Below are positions 34,233 to 47,289 of a stretch of DNA of 64,000 bases, piece by piece. Below the pieces are notes generated by a model. It searched no databases and was not told the origin of the DNA. It was given only the letters and a program-made list of their open reading frames with translations. The position numbers and the translations under genes are program-made. Each line of letters starts with the position of its first letter. The first letter of the stretch is position 1. Source of the stretch: Opisthocomus hoazin (Eukaryota > Chordata > Aves > Opisthocomiformes > Opisthocomidae); assembly GCF_030867145.1 (NCBI RefSeq), contig NC_134415.1, positions 15,602,417-15,666,416 of the forward strand. Direction: 5' to 3'.

Positions 34233-37200
34233 CTAGTCATTCTACCTTGACGATAATAACAACTACCCACCACACTGTGGGCTTTTTCCTACAGATCTGT
34301 TATGGTAAACACATAGCAAACAATATGTTCACCACTGGTTCACTTTCCTTTCTTCTTGAAGTTAAACCTGTATGGGCGTCATCCTGGGAAACCCACTGCT
34401 GTCCCTAGGAATTGCTTTTCCTCAGCACTGCCACCCGCTCACAACTGATGAGAAAAGCCTTCCCTTCCCCTTCCTTTAGGGAGCATCCCTGCAGGCAGGA
34501 AGAGGGAAAGGCCATATACGACAGCCACTACTGCCCATCTCCTGCTGCTTTGAGCTGGATTTTAGGCGAGTTTACATGTATTTGCTCCATGCTTCAGCAC
34601 GTAATGGAGAGGATCTATCTGCCCAGAACGACCCGTCACAGCCTTTGCTGCTGCTGCTGAACCGAGCCAGTAAGGCATCCACGGCTTCTCCAGATGCTCC
34701 TGTTTTCTGAACTAACAGGAACCGCGTATACTGCCGGCTCTCCCTGAAGACCTGGGCCAGCGCAGAGGTGGGGGGGAATCCTCCACTTGACTTCAGGAAC
34801 CACGCACTTGCTAGCCTGCAGGAGCAGGGTTGGTCCAGGGTGATTCACAAGCAAAGGCTCTAACAAAGAACCACTCCTGAACCACTGGGACCAGCGTACA
34901 CAGGTGTGACCCACTGGTGAAAAGCCCCCACACCTTTCAAAGGTTTTAATTCTTTTGAAGTTCTAAATAGCACCACAGTGTCTTTGATACTTGAAGTAGC
35001 AATTGAGCACTATGTCAAGCAGTGAGTGAAGTAGCCATGCATTGAAGACACAGGTAAACAACAGCACCCTGTTTGCTCACGGAATTTTAGCACAGAAGTT
35101 GGTGTTTATGGTAATGGTCGTAAGTCAAAGAATCTAAGCTTTACCCTCAGTATTTTAAAAATAAAGTCCTTGTGAAGTACTGTCATCTATTCTCATATGT
35201 TTCCAAATATCAAGACAACCATGGTAAATGCATGACATGTCCTCAGACAAACTTTGTAGTCAGAATTTAAGAGAGGAAAAGCTATTTTGCAAACACCCAA
35301 GTCCTTAATCTGGCCATTACATTTTACTGCATACTAAAAATTAAACTTTAGAGATGGGACACAAATTACAATTTATGTCAATCCAAATCTGTACATGGGA
35401 ATTTAGATCACTGAACCGCACTTCAGAAATCACTAGAAATTAGAACTCTACCTTTTCCTTTCTAGTGTTTGGTTTGTGGGTTTTTTTTCTTTGCTCTTTC
35501 ATTCTTGCTCAGCTATTCATCAAAATCATTTGCAGAAGGTTCGCTTTCCCGGTATCCAGAAACATTTTGTTGAGTTATCAAAAAGAGGTATCAAAAATGT
35601 ACTTCAGATTTTTTAGAGGCTTTTTTCTATCCAATGCACAAAACCAAGTGTTTACAGATGTTCACCAAAACAAGTTTTATCAAATTGTGCCACAGGAATT
35701 TTCTTCAAATTTATTAGGAGGTACAACATGTTTTCAGCTTAAATGCATGTGGTTTATTGCCTTTTTGGTTTTGACTGCTAAATAGCAGCACTATTAGAAA
35801 AGACAGACTTCAGTAAAATATGACACTAGGGGAAATAGATTTTGGGAGTAGCGTAGGCTTACACAGTACAGATTTTAAAAAGGCCCAGTGTTCTTCCAGA
35901 ATATTTCTTTTCACTTGTCTAGCTCTGCCCAGGCTAGAGTTTTTATAATGCTTCTTTCAAGGGACCGGCCCTCAACCTGTGCTCAGCGATGAGCTTGCAC
36001 TCCTGCAGAGGTCCTATGAATTTCTCTATTGAAACTGTAACTCCCAAGTCACTTGGAGTCCATTCTTCACAAAGGCACTCAGACATGATTAAACAACAAA
36101 TTAGAGAGAATCACCACATCCCTATGCTGGTCTGAAAAATTAGACCACCCTCATTGTAATTCTGCACTCGCGGTTGTCAGGTTTCGACACACAACGCCAG
36201 GATCCATTTATAGATGCTGCCAGAGAGCTTCTCTGCCAGTAGCCTGCAACGTAAGACGAAGCCACTTACTTTGTCCAAGAACAAACTAAAACCTGGGGTT
36301 AAAGTTCATAATTAACTCAAGCTCCATTCAAAGCCCAGTAATCCTGATGAATATCAGTAACCTTCAAAGACTGCCAGGTTACGTTCCTCCCCCAGACAAG
36401 CAAAAGGGGTTCCAGGAGTCAAAAGGAGCTTGATCTCTGCCTCCATGCCCTTGCAAACATTTATTATTTTTAATGAAACACATTGAGGGTCCACACTGCT
36501 GTCAGTTGTCTGCAACTTGGTTATTTTAAGCTTGTAATATAGTTAATAAAAAACAGGTACAATCCTCATCCTGCTTTAGAGGCACATCTTGGAAATTGGA
36601 CAGCTCTGCTAAAGTCCTCCTAGAACAAGATTTTAAGATGCATCTAAAGAGCCATAAACCAAACTGTTCTTAATATGCCATAAAAGCATTGTTTATTCAT
36701 GTGCACGCATTGAAACTTCTGATGTTTCCCTTTCCCATTTATAGGGAAAGCCAACCCTGTTCAGGGAGACCACACACTACGGCACATTTAGCACCTGTTA
36801 GGAAAGTTTCAGCACGGTTTTAATTATTCTCAAGCTCAGTAAATCCCCTTCTACCTGCTTGCTGGAAGGGTTTACATCAATTAAAGTGCTGTATCATGTA
36901 AACTGTTTAAGCCGTTAGAAAACTTCAGTTTGCACCCTAGTTAGCAAATTCCTCTGCTTTCCACTCTCCAGCTACAGCCTTGGTCATGACAGACTATAAA
37001 AGTGGTTTCAACGGTAGCATAGTACCTAGAATTTCATCCAAAAATCCCTACATTCATCATCACTATTGACAGCACTTTCTTGCACTATCTGTAGAGCTAT
37101 TCTGCACTGACAGGTAACCCAGACGAGAGCGGATGGGCCACCTGGCTGCAGTGACCCCAGACTCTAGGCTGTTTCAGCATCTGTATCTACAGAGTAAATG

Positions 37201-39917
37201 CATAGAAAAGCTAGTAACATGAACTTGGAATCTATGTCTATGGTTGTGAACCTTCTGAGAAACAGCACATCCAAAACCAAACAAGCTTTATCCATCTCCG
37301 GATACCATCTTCAGGAGCCAATGTTACCTGGGATCCTGCCCACCTGAACCCCCAGGAAAGAGCACAAACAAGGGGAGAGGGGCACAGAGACTGCAGTTTC
37401 CCTTGTGCAAGAGGGAGCACCAACTTCTTTGGAAGTGATATGGGCATATCAGCCATGAGAGAGACCTCACACTCCATCTTTGGCTCCAAGTCCAGTCCAC
37501 CTTTGGACACTGATCTATCATAGCCTTGTTAATTGAGGACCAAGGCACAGCTGAAATATTTCCCTCATGTCAGACTACCCACAACATTGGAGCCCCTGTG
37601 CTCTTTATTTCAGAGCAGAAATATGCAGCCAGATGAAAAGCAATAATCCTACAGCCATGCTTGGGCTTCCACTTTTAAGAAGCCCACCATTAGCTAATTA
37701 GCGTTAGTCTTCACACAGTTACCCCTGCAGAGGGAAAAATGAAGTCACAAACAGTAGAAGTAATTCTGCTGTTAAAAGCAAAAGTGGGGTTGGAGTCTAC
37801 TAATCTGGCCCTCACACCTTGCTCAGCTAGGCATGGGGGGAAGCAAAAGGCAGTTACAGGAACAGATGGGAAGTGGAGACTCTTGGTCTCCTTCAAAGGA
37901 GACCTTGGCATCTCCTAGCAAAGGGCATTCTTCAACTGCAGCCAGGCATCTCCCCACGGATCAATCTGGCCAGTAAGATGAACACTGACAGCTTAATCCG
38001 TGGTCAATTAAAGCATCAGTATGTGTTTCAGTTGTTCATAAGAGCAGCCCAAGGAGTAGCAGAGTTTGTCCATAGGAGTTGGCTAGGAGAAAAGCCCTAA
38101 AGGACATTCTTTCATGTCATACTTCATAGCGAGGATGCCCACCTTTTCTGACAGATCTTGCTCTGGTGGCACAAGCTTTTTTCTTATTCATCAACAAAAA
38201 ACCAATAGGAAAAATAAGATCATTGCTTTTTTTTTTTTCCCCCAGACGGGAAAAAAAACCAACCAAAACACTCCAACAACAACAAAACCCCTCAGATTTA
38301 TGCTTTATTTTTACTTCACTCCTGTTTGGAAAGACAGAGACCTTAGCAAGCAGCCTACTGCTGCAATGGAACTGAACAGCACTCTCACAAAACAAGTCAC
38401 ATAGAGACTTCAATTCTACACAAGTGAGTTGTCTAAAGTTTCCTTAGTTTTGAATGCTTGCAAATAAGCATAAGCTTTCTGGGAGTAAAGGAAGGGTATT
38501 TGTTAGCAAGGAAGTTCAACCGGTCCTTGTATAAGCTGAAGATGAATTACATTAGCAGGACAAAACTTCAGGATTATGCCCGAGCACAACAAATATCAGA
38601 TGCTTCCAAGATATTTCTGCTCCAACTCAGGGTGGAGTTCTCAAGTTTTCCAGACCATATCCCCTAGAAGTCATTTAGGCACCTAATTCCCATGTATGCA
38701 AAACTCTGGGTGTAAGTAACCTTGCACTGCTCCAGCTCTTCTTAAGAAAGAAAGAAAAGAAAAAAGAAAAAGAGAACACCTGACAACTGGTCCATAATAT
38801 TTCTGTGAAAGTTTTCAGGTAGAGATACAAGTACTGTAGCTGAGTTCCATATTTTCGCAGGAGGAATAGCAAGGAATTTGGACATAGCCCTGGCAATAAT
38901 CATTCAACAATAAGGAGTTTTCCCAGAAAAATATTACATTGCCAAACACGTTCCACACAGATGCATGTTTGCATTGTTCCTCCCTTGTGTCTCAGGAAAC
39001 CGTTAAATAATGCTGTGGCCACTACCCAAACTCAAGGTGATTTTAGTAGAAGACCTTGTTTGGGACCAACCCGCAGTCACCAACAGCTAAATAGAATCCC
39101 TTAAATTAAAAACTGCTGGTAACGTCCGATGAAATGCGAGCACATAAAACAAGTCAGGGTGGCACTCGTACACCTAAGCCAAGGGCAAACAGTGGGACTT
39201 AGGAGCAGACGAGTCTCTTCGTTTCCCAATGGCGTATATATCAGTTTCTCTAGCAAAAGGACTCATTGCCAGGGTCAGAATACAGACTGAGAAAACATCA
39301 TGGGGTGCAGACACACACGCTGTGTCACGTGTTTCAACAGGGAAGGCTGCAGCCCCCTGAGAAAACCACATCTCACTGCTATGCTGCGAGACGTCTCAGT
39401 CCTCCCTGTTCATTGTAGGGGCTGGGATCCTAAGCAGGCTCACGAATTTCACTCCCCAGCCTGGAAACAGAAGAGCTAAGAGTAACACCAGCACATCAAT
39501 ATGGTCAAGCCCATCACCAAAGCTCCGGCTCAGGGTTCCTGTTGCCATGAAACCTCTGTGCGCGTCTGGAGCTACAGCCCTCAGAGCGAGCCCACCCCTT
39601 CCCCAGGGAAAGAGACAGGTGTTCAGGAGGACATCCTCAAAAAGTGCTTTGCTAATCCATCTTTCAGCTCCAGGAAAGTGTTCATGTCCCAGGGCAATCT
39701 TTCATCAAAATTGGGTCTGAATGCCAAAAATGAAGGAAATGAAAAATGAGTAAATAGGAAATCAAAATCCTGTAGCACTTAATTGCTGAATCAACAATAC
39801 GTGGTGTTCCCGTAACAAATGCTGTGCCCCAGGCACCTCAGCAACTGCTGCCCAGCGCTGCTGAGGCTCCTCAGTCTCCCTCTGTCCCAGCTGAATGGCC
39901 GCTGGGGACCACTGAGA
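34233..39917. other. Intergenic DNA, no gene seen
   Basis: AT-leaning unique-looking sequence with short T-rich and A-rich tracts around 38230-38290 and an A/G-rich tract near 38745-38775. No exon or RNA gene was recognised. Confidence 0.5.
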
Positions 39918-40068
39918 GTCATAGAATGCTTTGGGTTGGAAGGGACCTTTAGAGGCCATCTAGCCCAACCCCCCTGCAGTGAGCAGGGACATCTTCAACT
40001 GGATCTTGTTGCTCAGAGCCCCATCCAATCTGGCCTTGAATGTTTCCAGAGACTGGGCCTCCACAAGT
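39918..40068 (-). mobile_element. CR1 LINE fragment, 3' end, inverted
   Basis: The plus strand reads GTCATAGAATGCTTTGGG, GGAAGGGACCTTTAGAGG and CCATCCAATCTGGCCTTGAA in order, the reverse complement of a CR1 3' UTR and ORF2 end. The right limit is approximate, where similarity fades after GGGCCTCCACAA. Confidence 0.9.
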
Positions 40069-40201
40069 CAAAGCAGAAATCCTGCCACACCTCAGGGTTT
40101 CTCCTTTCTTTCTTTTTTGATGTTTGCCCTGCTGTCCCAATATGACTAACAAGAACTCCAACACTGAAACAACAGTTGGGGCTTCCACAAAGCAGCCTGG
40201 T

Positions 40202-40247
40202 GTCAGAGGGGGAACCACACGGCCGTCAGAGGGGGAACCACACGGCC
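40202..40247 (+). repeat. Two-copy 23-bp perfect tandem duplication
   Basis: The unit from GTCAGAGGGGG to CACACGGCC occurs at 40202-40224 and 40225-40247 without mismatch, suggesting a recent slippage event or an assembly artefact. Confidence 0.9.
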
Positions 40248-42650
40248 GTCAACTCAGTGGCAGCCCAGCATCGCTGTTTCCCCAACATGCCTTCACAGGG
40301 TAATCTACTTATTAGGATAGACCTACAGGCTGCCGTGTGGTCTCTGTTTATGGGAAGAATACCGATGATGCATTTATATATTTATTTTTTTAATTTAACT
40401 GATGGACACACCTGTTTGCAAATCAATACCAGGGAAATATTAAACTACTTTCATGAGAAAACAGAAAATTATTAACAAGAAAAATGTAGTTCAAAGTTAA
40501 CATTCGATGTTTTTTTAGTATGATTTTTGTAAGTTCTTTACTGAATTGTCACTCTGATAACGTTGCGGTGGAAAAGTAGTTTTCTCTCCTGCACCACAAA
40601 ACCTGTTGGCCCCTCCCGTCCCTTCAGTTTCCAGTCAGTTTAGAAATTGTGGCTTTTGTGATGTGCAAACAGTGTTCTCTGTGAACACTTTCACTGGGTA
40701 GCTTTATTCCAGCGCATTAATCTGCTATCACTTGGCATCCTTTCAGGCAGGGACAGACACCCAGAAGATAATTACAGTTAATTTTACGGCACCTTACTCA
40801 CTATCACACCTGAGAACACTCCACTTCAAATCAGTAGGAAAATCCCCACTGAACTCATGGACACCTGATTCCTCTCCAGATCTGAGTTAGAGACTGGGTT
40901 TTGTTGCCTGGTTTTTGGCTTTAAACCTAGAAGAACACAAAGGATGAGGAACGCAGAGCAATTTGCAAGTGGTGAGTGTCAACTATAGGAGAAATGTCTT
41001 AAAAGACTTCTGCAATATTTCTCAAAATAGAAGAGATCAGGTAAATACTGTGTTTAAAAAGATTGCTTCAAAGGCTCATGGCACACAAGCGTTGGCATGA
41101 AGCGCTTTACACGAAGCAATCCTCAGAATATTATCCTTTCACACCAGAAGTTTTCTAAACTACTCTGCAAAATTTGACAGAGAATTCCATCTGTGCTGAA
41201 AGACTGCAAGTCTCTCTAAGGCTGCTGCGATGCCTGCAATATCAAGGCATTACTCAACCTGTTTCTGAATATGAGATATACCCTTTTGAAATCTGTTAGT
41301 AACACCTGGAAAATCTATTAGGTCACTGACAAAAAAAAAAGTGCACTTGGGCAATTGGACTGCTTCGTACCCAAGTTTCCACATCAGCTGTATTTTATCA
41401 TAATTACATTGAGTGAAATACTACCCGACAGGAAAGTTTCACAGGTCTCCAGTGCAAGAAATATTTTTCTGTAGCCTTTAGGAGACTTTGGAAAAAAAGA
41501 GATGCTCCACTTAGTTGCGAAAGCTTACGCTAAAGATCAGCAGGGACCCTGTCTGATAAAATAGGTGAGTAAATAGAAGTAGTTTGGCAACACGATGATC
41601 AAATAACTCAACAAATACAGCATTGCCTCCCCTCAGTTGTACATACTGTATGCATTAAGCAGTAAATATATTGGAGACCGGACCTAGTAATGAAGATACC
41701 AATGCAAAAAGAAAATGTTGAACTGAGGATCCAAACTTGTCTGTTGCTGACTGCCATGTGTCAGCAGAATTGGAATAAAAATCAAAACCAACTCCAGAGA
41801 GAAGGAGTCACAAACATCAACACTGAAAAACAAAGTTTGCCAAAACCCTTGGGAACTGAAGTCCTGGAGATATACACTGCTCTGCTGAGGATTTAAGGAC
41901 CCTTTCCCTTCTGGCCACGGGGCCCCAGTTGTCTCAGGTCAAACTTACTGACAGGCCTGTGGTTCCCGCTGAGTGCCCTGCTTGTCTGCCAGGCAGAAAA
42001 AGCACTTCGCAGCCCCTGCAATACTGGCTCTACAGCTCACTGGTTTAAGGTTACATTTTGACTTCTCCTTACTTGGAATACAACTGAAAATACCACTTGT
42101 TTTGGCAAGAAAACTGGACGAGATTCAGTGCAATATGGGCAAGCAGACCAGTTATTAGTATCTCAGCAGGACCCATTCAGGGACATGCTTCAAACTTCTC
42201 ATACTTAATATCCAAGATTGCTTCAATGTTGCCTGAAATTCCTCTCCCCTTCCCACTCCCACGGGAGTCACTTTACGTTTTGATGAACAAGTACTGAGTT
42301 CAGGAAACCAAAGAAAGTAAAATATACCACAGACAGATATTAAGCAAGCCTCCCTGACCATTTCTCTGCAAACCATAATCTTTGCTTAGAAAAAAGCACC
42401 CTCAAAAGACAAAACCTGACCCACAGACACAATAAAGTTCTCCCTCCTCATCCCTCCCCTTCAGCCACAGACCCCCTCGAAGCAGATCGATGGTTTGGGG
42501 ATACCAATTACAACCAGTTCTCTGAGAGACAGGGTTGGTAAACTACAAGTTGATTCCTACTGACTCAGAAAACCTTTCAGAGTTCACAAGCTCACAGGTC
42601 AAGAAGCCAAGGAAGGAAAGCTAACAGATTTATTTACACCATCTTTCACC

Positions 42651-42669
42651 TTTTTTTTTTTTTTTTTTT
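42651..42669 (+). repeat. Run of 19 T
   Basis: Homopolymer T tract in non-coding DNA. No associated retroposon was recognised. Confidence 0.9.
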
Positions 42670-43899
42670 AAACCACCTGCCCCAAGCTGGAACAAGTAAG
42701 GGTCTTCCAATGTGAAGCAATAGCTTGATATCAAGATGAGCTTACAGGCTCCAGTAGGGTTATCATCTAGCATCTCCTCTCCAGCATACAAGGTATTTAG
42801 CAATACCTTGTATTCAACAGATATGTCTCCTGTCTTTCCTCTCAGAGGGGGGCCCAATTAAGTGCTGAACTGTGGTAATTCCCTCTCATGAAGCAGTTTT
42901 AACTCTGCTCTTAGAAGTTCGGATATAAAAGGATGTGCAGGCAGAGGCTTTCTCAAGTTTTCACTTCACACATGGACAGAAATTTCAAAAGGTTCACAAA
43001 AGTAATCAAGTTGCTTATTGTAGCTACAAAAAGCAGAAAGTCATATCTATTTTAACTCCACTATCAAACTTACAGACATATACATTCCCACAAATATTTT
43101 TATATGCATATACAAACACACAAAACCAGAAACTGGTCCCCATACAATTTCTGCAAGCATAATCACAAGCAGACATTCAGAATAAGACGGGATCCATGGC
43201 GTTCCTACCGGAGTGAATCCAGTGCAATGCAGAAACCAGGATGTCGTGGCGCAGGTGAACCCCATCAGCCTGTTTGCCTTTACCCCATACCCCTGGAGAG
43301 ATGCTAAACTTCTGCTTCTGTTCCACTGCTCACCACTCGCTATGAAAAAAGCTCCTTCACACAAGCTCCTTCTCTAGTCTGAGTTGAAGGATTAAACAGC
43401 CCCCCCGCCAAGCAATTTAAGCAAAACACAGCACCCCTTGGCTTTCCTGTCGGGCTGGCTGTTGCTGGGGCAGGTCTCAGCTGCTGGGGATCAGCGTTAA
43501 CCCCGGCAGAGCCAGCCCCAGGGGCCGTGCCCCTTGGCAGCAGCTGCCGGCCAACGGCCTCACGCCCACCACCCCACTCCCACAAAGGCCCCTGGGTGAG
43601 GATTTTAACGGAGTGCTGTAAGCAGTGATGAAGGGAACTGAAAAAAACACATTGGCAGTTAAAATATCTCCCACAAAACCAAGCTACAGCAATGTTTTCA
43701 CACCAGGGTTCCAGCTTGATTGTGGCCCTCGTTTGCTTACCAATAACAAGCTCTTCCCACAGGAAAATGGCTGCTCACAGGTCAGGCAGTTGACATTTCT
43801 TTTCTACCTTGTATTTTTCCACATGAATTTAAGTTGGTGAACGTAAACAAAAACATTCTTTGAGGTAAGGAAAGAAGGAAACAAACCATTTTCATGTCG

Positions 43900-44480
43900 C
43901 TGTCCCCCGCCAGCCGCAGCAGTGCCCGGAGCATGCCGCAGTGATGGCAGCGGGAGGCTCCGGAGCGTCCCCCAGGACTCTGAGGGGAGTCAGAGCCCTG
44001 CGCAGAGGAGTCTCGCGTGCAGGTGGTTGCAGGCTCAAGCCTTGGCACGGCTCCTCGTCAGGAGTCACCGAATCCTGCCTGCCTTTGGTTCGCTCTCCTG
44101 GGGACCGCTTCCAGGTGTTGTCCTCTCACCGAGCGCTGGCGGGTGCCACGAGCAGACACACAGGCTTGCGAAACACCCAGCGTTACAGCACCCGTCGCGT
44201 GTGTCACGCGCGCTCTCTCCCCGCACCGGCGCAGCAGCGTGGAGCGGGATACCCCGCGCAGCACGGACTGACCCGCTCCTTCTCCTCCAGGCCGGCAGCA
44301 GCTGGAGGTTCAGCCTGTCTTCCAGCCAGCTCCTGCGGTAACGCAGCTCCCAAGCGTGCAGCACGCGTACCCCAGCGACGGCAGGCAGCCGGGCGAGTGA
44401 GCCCAGTGCCGCTCACGAGCTCACTGGGAAGCTTCGGTTCCATCACATGCACCAAATTGCTGACCCTCCGCTGCCGGAGC
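43900..44480. promoter_or_regulatory. Second intergenic CpG-rich patch
   Basis: Many CpG dinucleotides lie here among CpG-poor flanks. Two TCGCGTG motifs (44013-44019, 44195-44201) and a GCGCGTG on the minus strand (44205-44211) match AHR-type cores. No recognised gene starts here. It could be an enhancer, an unannotated non-coding transcript start, or a chance GC-rich island. Open frames across it (for example 43941-44540) do not resemble known proteins. Confidence 0.45.
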
Positions 44481-44956
44481 CCAGCTCCAGCACCTTGGAG
44501 GACATGTCAGTGGCTGGAGAGGCAGCTGTGTATCAACTGATGGGTCTGCACAGGCTTTCCGTGAGTTCCAAACCAGCCGGGAAATGCAGCACAAATGCTG
44601 CCCGAGGCTTTGTCTTCCCTGACAGCTCTTCAGGCACTGACGGAAAGAGTAAAGGAGGCCTAAAAAGTGAAGCTGATGTTACTGCTTACTGCTGTGTGTG
44701 TTCTCCAACCAGTCAGTGGCTGGCTGGACCTTGGCTTGGCTCTACCGGTTACTGACAAACCACAGGTCAGCCTTCCCGTTTTGCAGTGCCGGCCTGGTGA
44801 CGGGGGAGTTGCTGCCAGCTTTGGAGGCAAGGGGACGGCCCATTCAAACAATGCCATGGCCCCCACTGAGGAGAGCTGTGCCTCACTGCCTGACACGTTT
44901 TTCTTCAAACCATCCACGTGGGTGAAAGAAGCACTATCATCAGCCCCGTTTTTTCA
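44481..44956. other. Non-coding spacer before the CR1 nest
   Basis: No exon or repeat was recognised between the CpG-rich patch and the first CR1 fragment. Confidence 0.5.
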
Positions 44957-45268
44957 AATCATAGAATCATAGAAAAGTAAGTGTTGGAAGGGACCTTAAA
45001 GATCATCTGGTTCCAACCTCCCTGCCATGGGCAGGGACACCTTCCACCAGACCAGGTTTCTCAGAGCTCCATCCAGCCTGGCCTTGAACACTGCCAGGAA
45101 GGGGGCATCCACAGCTTCTCTGGGCAACCTGTGCCAGTGTTTCACCACCCTCATGGTGAAGAATTTCTTCCTGATATCTGAATCTGCCCTCTTTTAGTTT
45201 ACAGCCATTCCCCCTTGTCCTATCACTACACACCCTTGTGAAAAGCCCCTCTCCATCCTTCCTGCAGG
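44957..45268 (-). mobile_element. Older inverted CR1, 3' part (left half of an interrupted element)
   Basis: The plus strand reads from TCATAGAATCATAGAA through GGAAGGGACCTTAAAGATC to CCCTTGTCCTATCACTACA and CTTCCTGCAGG, which is the reverse complement of a CR1 3' end. The sequence that should follow (AGGTACTGG...GGCTGCTATAAGG) is found at 47292, on the other side of the plus-strand CR1. The two pieces are therefore one element split by a later insertion. Confidence 0.92.
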
Positions 45269-47208
45269 CCGGCTACGACTTGGTCGCCATCACAGAAATG
45301 TGGTGGGACAACTCGCATGACTGGCATACTGTCATAGATGGCTACAGACTCTTTAGGAAAGACAGACCAACAAGGAGAGGTGGGGGAGTTGCTCTATATG
45401 TGAGGGAGCAACTGGAATGCATTGAGCTTGGCCTGGGGACAAATGAGGAACAAGTTGAAAGCTTGTGGGTTAGAATTAAGGGATAGGCTCATAGGGGTGA
45501 CATTACGGTGGGTGTGTACTACAGGCCACCTGACCAGGAGGAGGAGGTTGATGAGGCCTTCTACAGGCAGCTGCAAGCAGCCTCACAGTCACAGGCCCTG
45601 GTTCTCATGGGGGACTTCAACCACCCTGACATCAGCTGGGAAGACCATACAGCTAGGCAGGTGCAATACAGGAGGTTCCTACAGAGCATCGATGATAACT
45701 TTCTGATGCAAGTGGTGGAGGAACCAACAAGGAAAGGCGCGCTGCTGGACCTTGTGTTAACAAACAAGGAGGGACTGGTGGAGGATGTGAAGGTCGGAGG
45801 TAGACTCGGCTGCAGTGACCATGAAATGGTCGAGTTCAGGATCCTGCGTGGAGGAAGCAGGGCGATAAGCAGGATCAAAACCCTGGACCTCAGGAGGGCT
45901 GACTTTGCCCTCTTCAAGGAGCTACTCGGAGGAATCCCATGGGCCAGGGCTCTCGAAGGCAGGGGGGTCCATGAGTGCTGGTCGCTCTTTAAACAACACT
46001 TCTTCCATGCACAGGAGCAATGCATCCCCCTGAGAAAGAAATCGAGCAAAGGAGGCAGGAGACCTGTATGGTTAAACAAGGAGCTTCTAGCGGAGATCAG
46101 GCAGAAGAGAAAGGTCCATGGAATGTGGAAAGAGGGGCAGGCCACTTGGGAAGAGTACAGAAACGTGGTGAGAGCATGCAGGGATGCGACGAGGAAGGCC
46201 AAGGCTCACCTGAAATTGAAGCTGGCAAGGGATGTCAAAAACAAGAAGAAGGGCTTCTTCAACTACATCAGCAGCAAAAGGAAGGCTAGGGACAATGTGG
46301 GGCCGCTGCTGAATGAGGCGGGTGTCCTGGTGACGGAGGATGCGGAGAAGGCAGAGCTACTGAATGCCTTCTTTGCTTCAGTCTTCAGTGCTAAGACTGG
46401 CCCTCAGAAATCCCAGGCCCCGGAGGTAAGAGAAGAAGCCTACAAAGAAGACAACTTTCCCTTGGTCGAGGAGGACTGTGTGAGGGATCGCTTAAGTGAT
46501 CTGGACGTCCACAAATCCATGGGCCCCGATGGAATGCACCCACGAGTGCGGAGGGACAACCTCATGCACCAGTACAGGCTTGAGGTGGACCTGCTGGAGA
46601 GCAGCTCTGCGGAGAGGGACCTGGCCGTCCTGGTGGACGACAGGTTAACCATGAGCCAGCAGTGTGCCCTGGCTGCCAAGAAAGCCAATGGGATCCTGGG
46701 ATGCATCAAGAAGAGTGTGGCCAGCAGGACGAGGGAGGTTCTCCTTCCCCTCTACACTGCCCTGGTGAGGCCCCATCTGGAGTACTGTGTCCAGTTCTGG
46801 GCTCCCCAGTTCAAGAAAGATGAAGAGCTACTGGAGAGAGTCCAGCAGAGGGCTACAAGGATGGTGAGGGGACTGGAGCATCTCTCCTATGAGGAAAGGC
46901 TGAGGGAGCTGGGCTTCTTCAGCCTGAAGAAGAGAAGGCTGCGAGGGGACCTAATAAATGCTTATAAATATCTGAAGGGTGGGTATCAGGAGGATGGGGC
47001 CAAGCTCTTTTCAGTGGTGCCCAGTGACAGGACAAGGGGCAATGGGCACAAACTGAGGCACAGGAAGTTCCGTCTGAACATGAGGAAGAACTTCTTCCCT
47101 CTGAGGGTGACGGAGCACTGGAACAGGCTGCCCAGGGAGGTTGTGGAGTCTCCTTCTCTGGAGATATTCAAGACCCGCCTGGACAAGGTCCTGTGCAGCC
47201 TGCTGTAG
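45269..47208 (+). pseudogene. CR1 ORF2 remnant: endonuclease part and RT C-terminal part, core deleted
   Basis: One frame is kept throughout. It opens with an APE-type endonuclease segment (YDLVAITEMWWD, RRGGGVALYVRE), meets a single TAG stop at 45484-45486, and continues in the same frame with [24 protein letters not shown] and CSDHEMVEF (endonuclease end). The linker and the start of the reverse-transcriptase domain follow ([12 protein letters not shown]). At about 46546-46556 the frame passes directly to [16 protein letters not shown], which normally lies downstream of the polymerase core, so the catalytic YADD/FADD-type box is absent. The remaining 566-codon frame (45508-47208) is open but cannot encode an active polymerase. 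It is a dead but little-decayed copy. Confidence 0.88.
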
Positions 47209-47289
47209 GTGGCCCTGCTTCGGCAGGAGGGTTGGACTAGATGACCCACAGAGGTCCCTTCCAACCCCTACTATTCTGTGATTCTGTGT
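45269..47289 (+). mobile_element. Nested CR1 LINE inserted into an older CR1
   Basis: A plus-strand CR1 about 2 kb long begins within the endonuclease domain of ORF2 and ends in a short 3' UTR with two ATTCTGTG octamers (about 47273-47288). It lies exactly between the two halves of an inverted, older CR1. The 5' end is truncated, as usual. Its last 580 bp closely match the copy at 20563-21148, so both belong to a similar, relatively young subfamily. Confidence 0.93.

Larger units (their letters stand above)
40069..43899. other. Intergenic DNA, no gene seen
   Basis: Non-coding sequence holding the 23-bp duplication at 40202-40247, an A run near 41330 and a run of 19 T at 42651-42669. No exon was recognised. 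Confidence 0.5.

Noticed and set aside
44957-47289. Twin-priming inversion as the explanation for the oppositely oriented CR1 pieces
   Set aside because: Twin priming inverts the 5' part of the same element. Here the inverted piece is a 3' terminus, and its continuation is found beyond the inner element, so nested insertion fits better.
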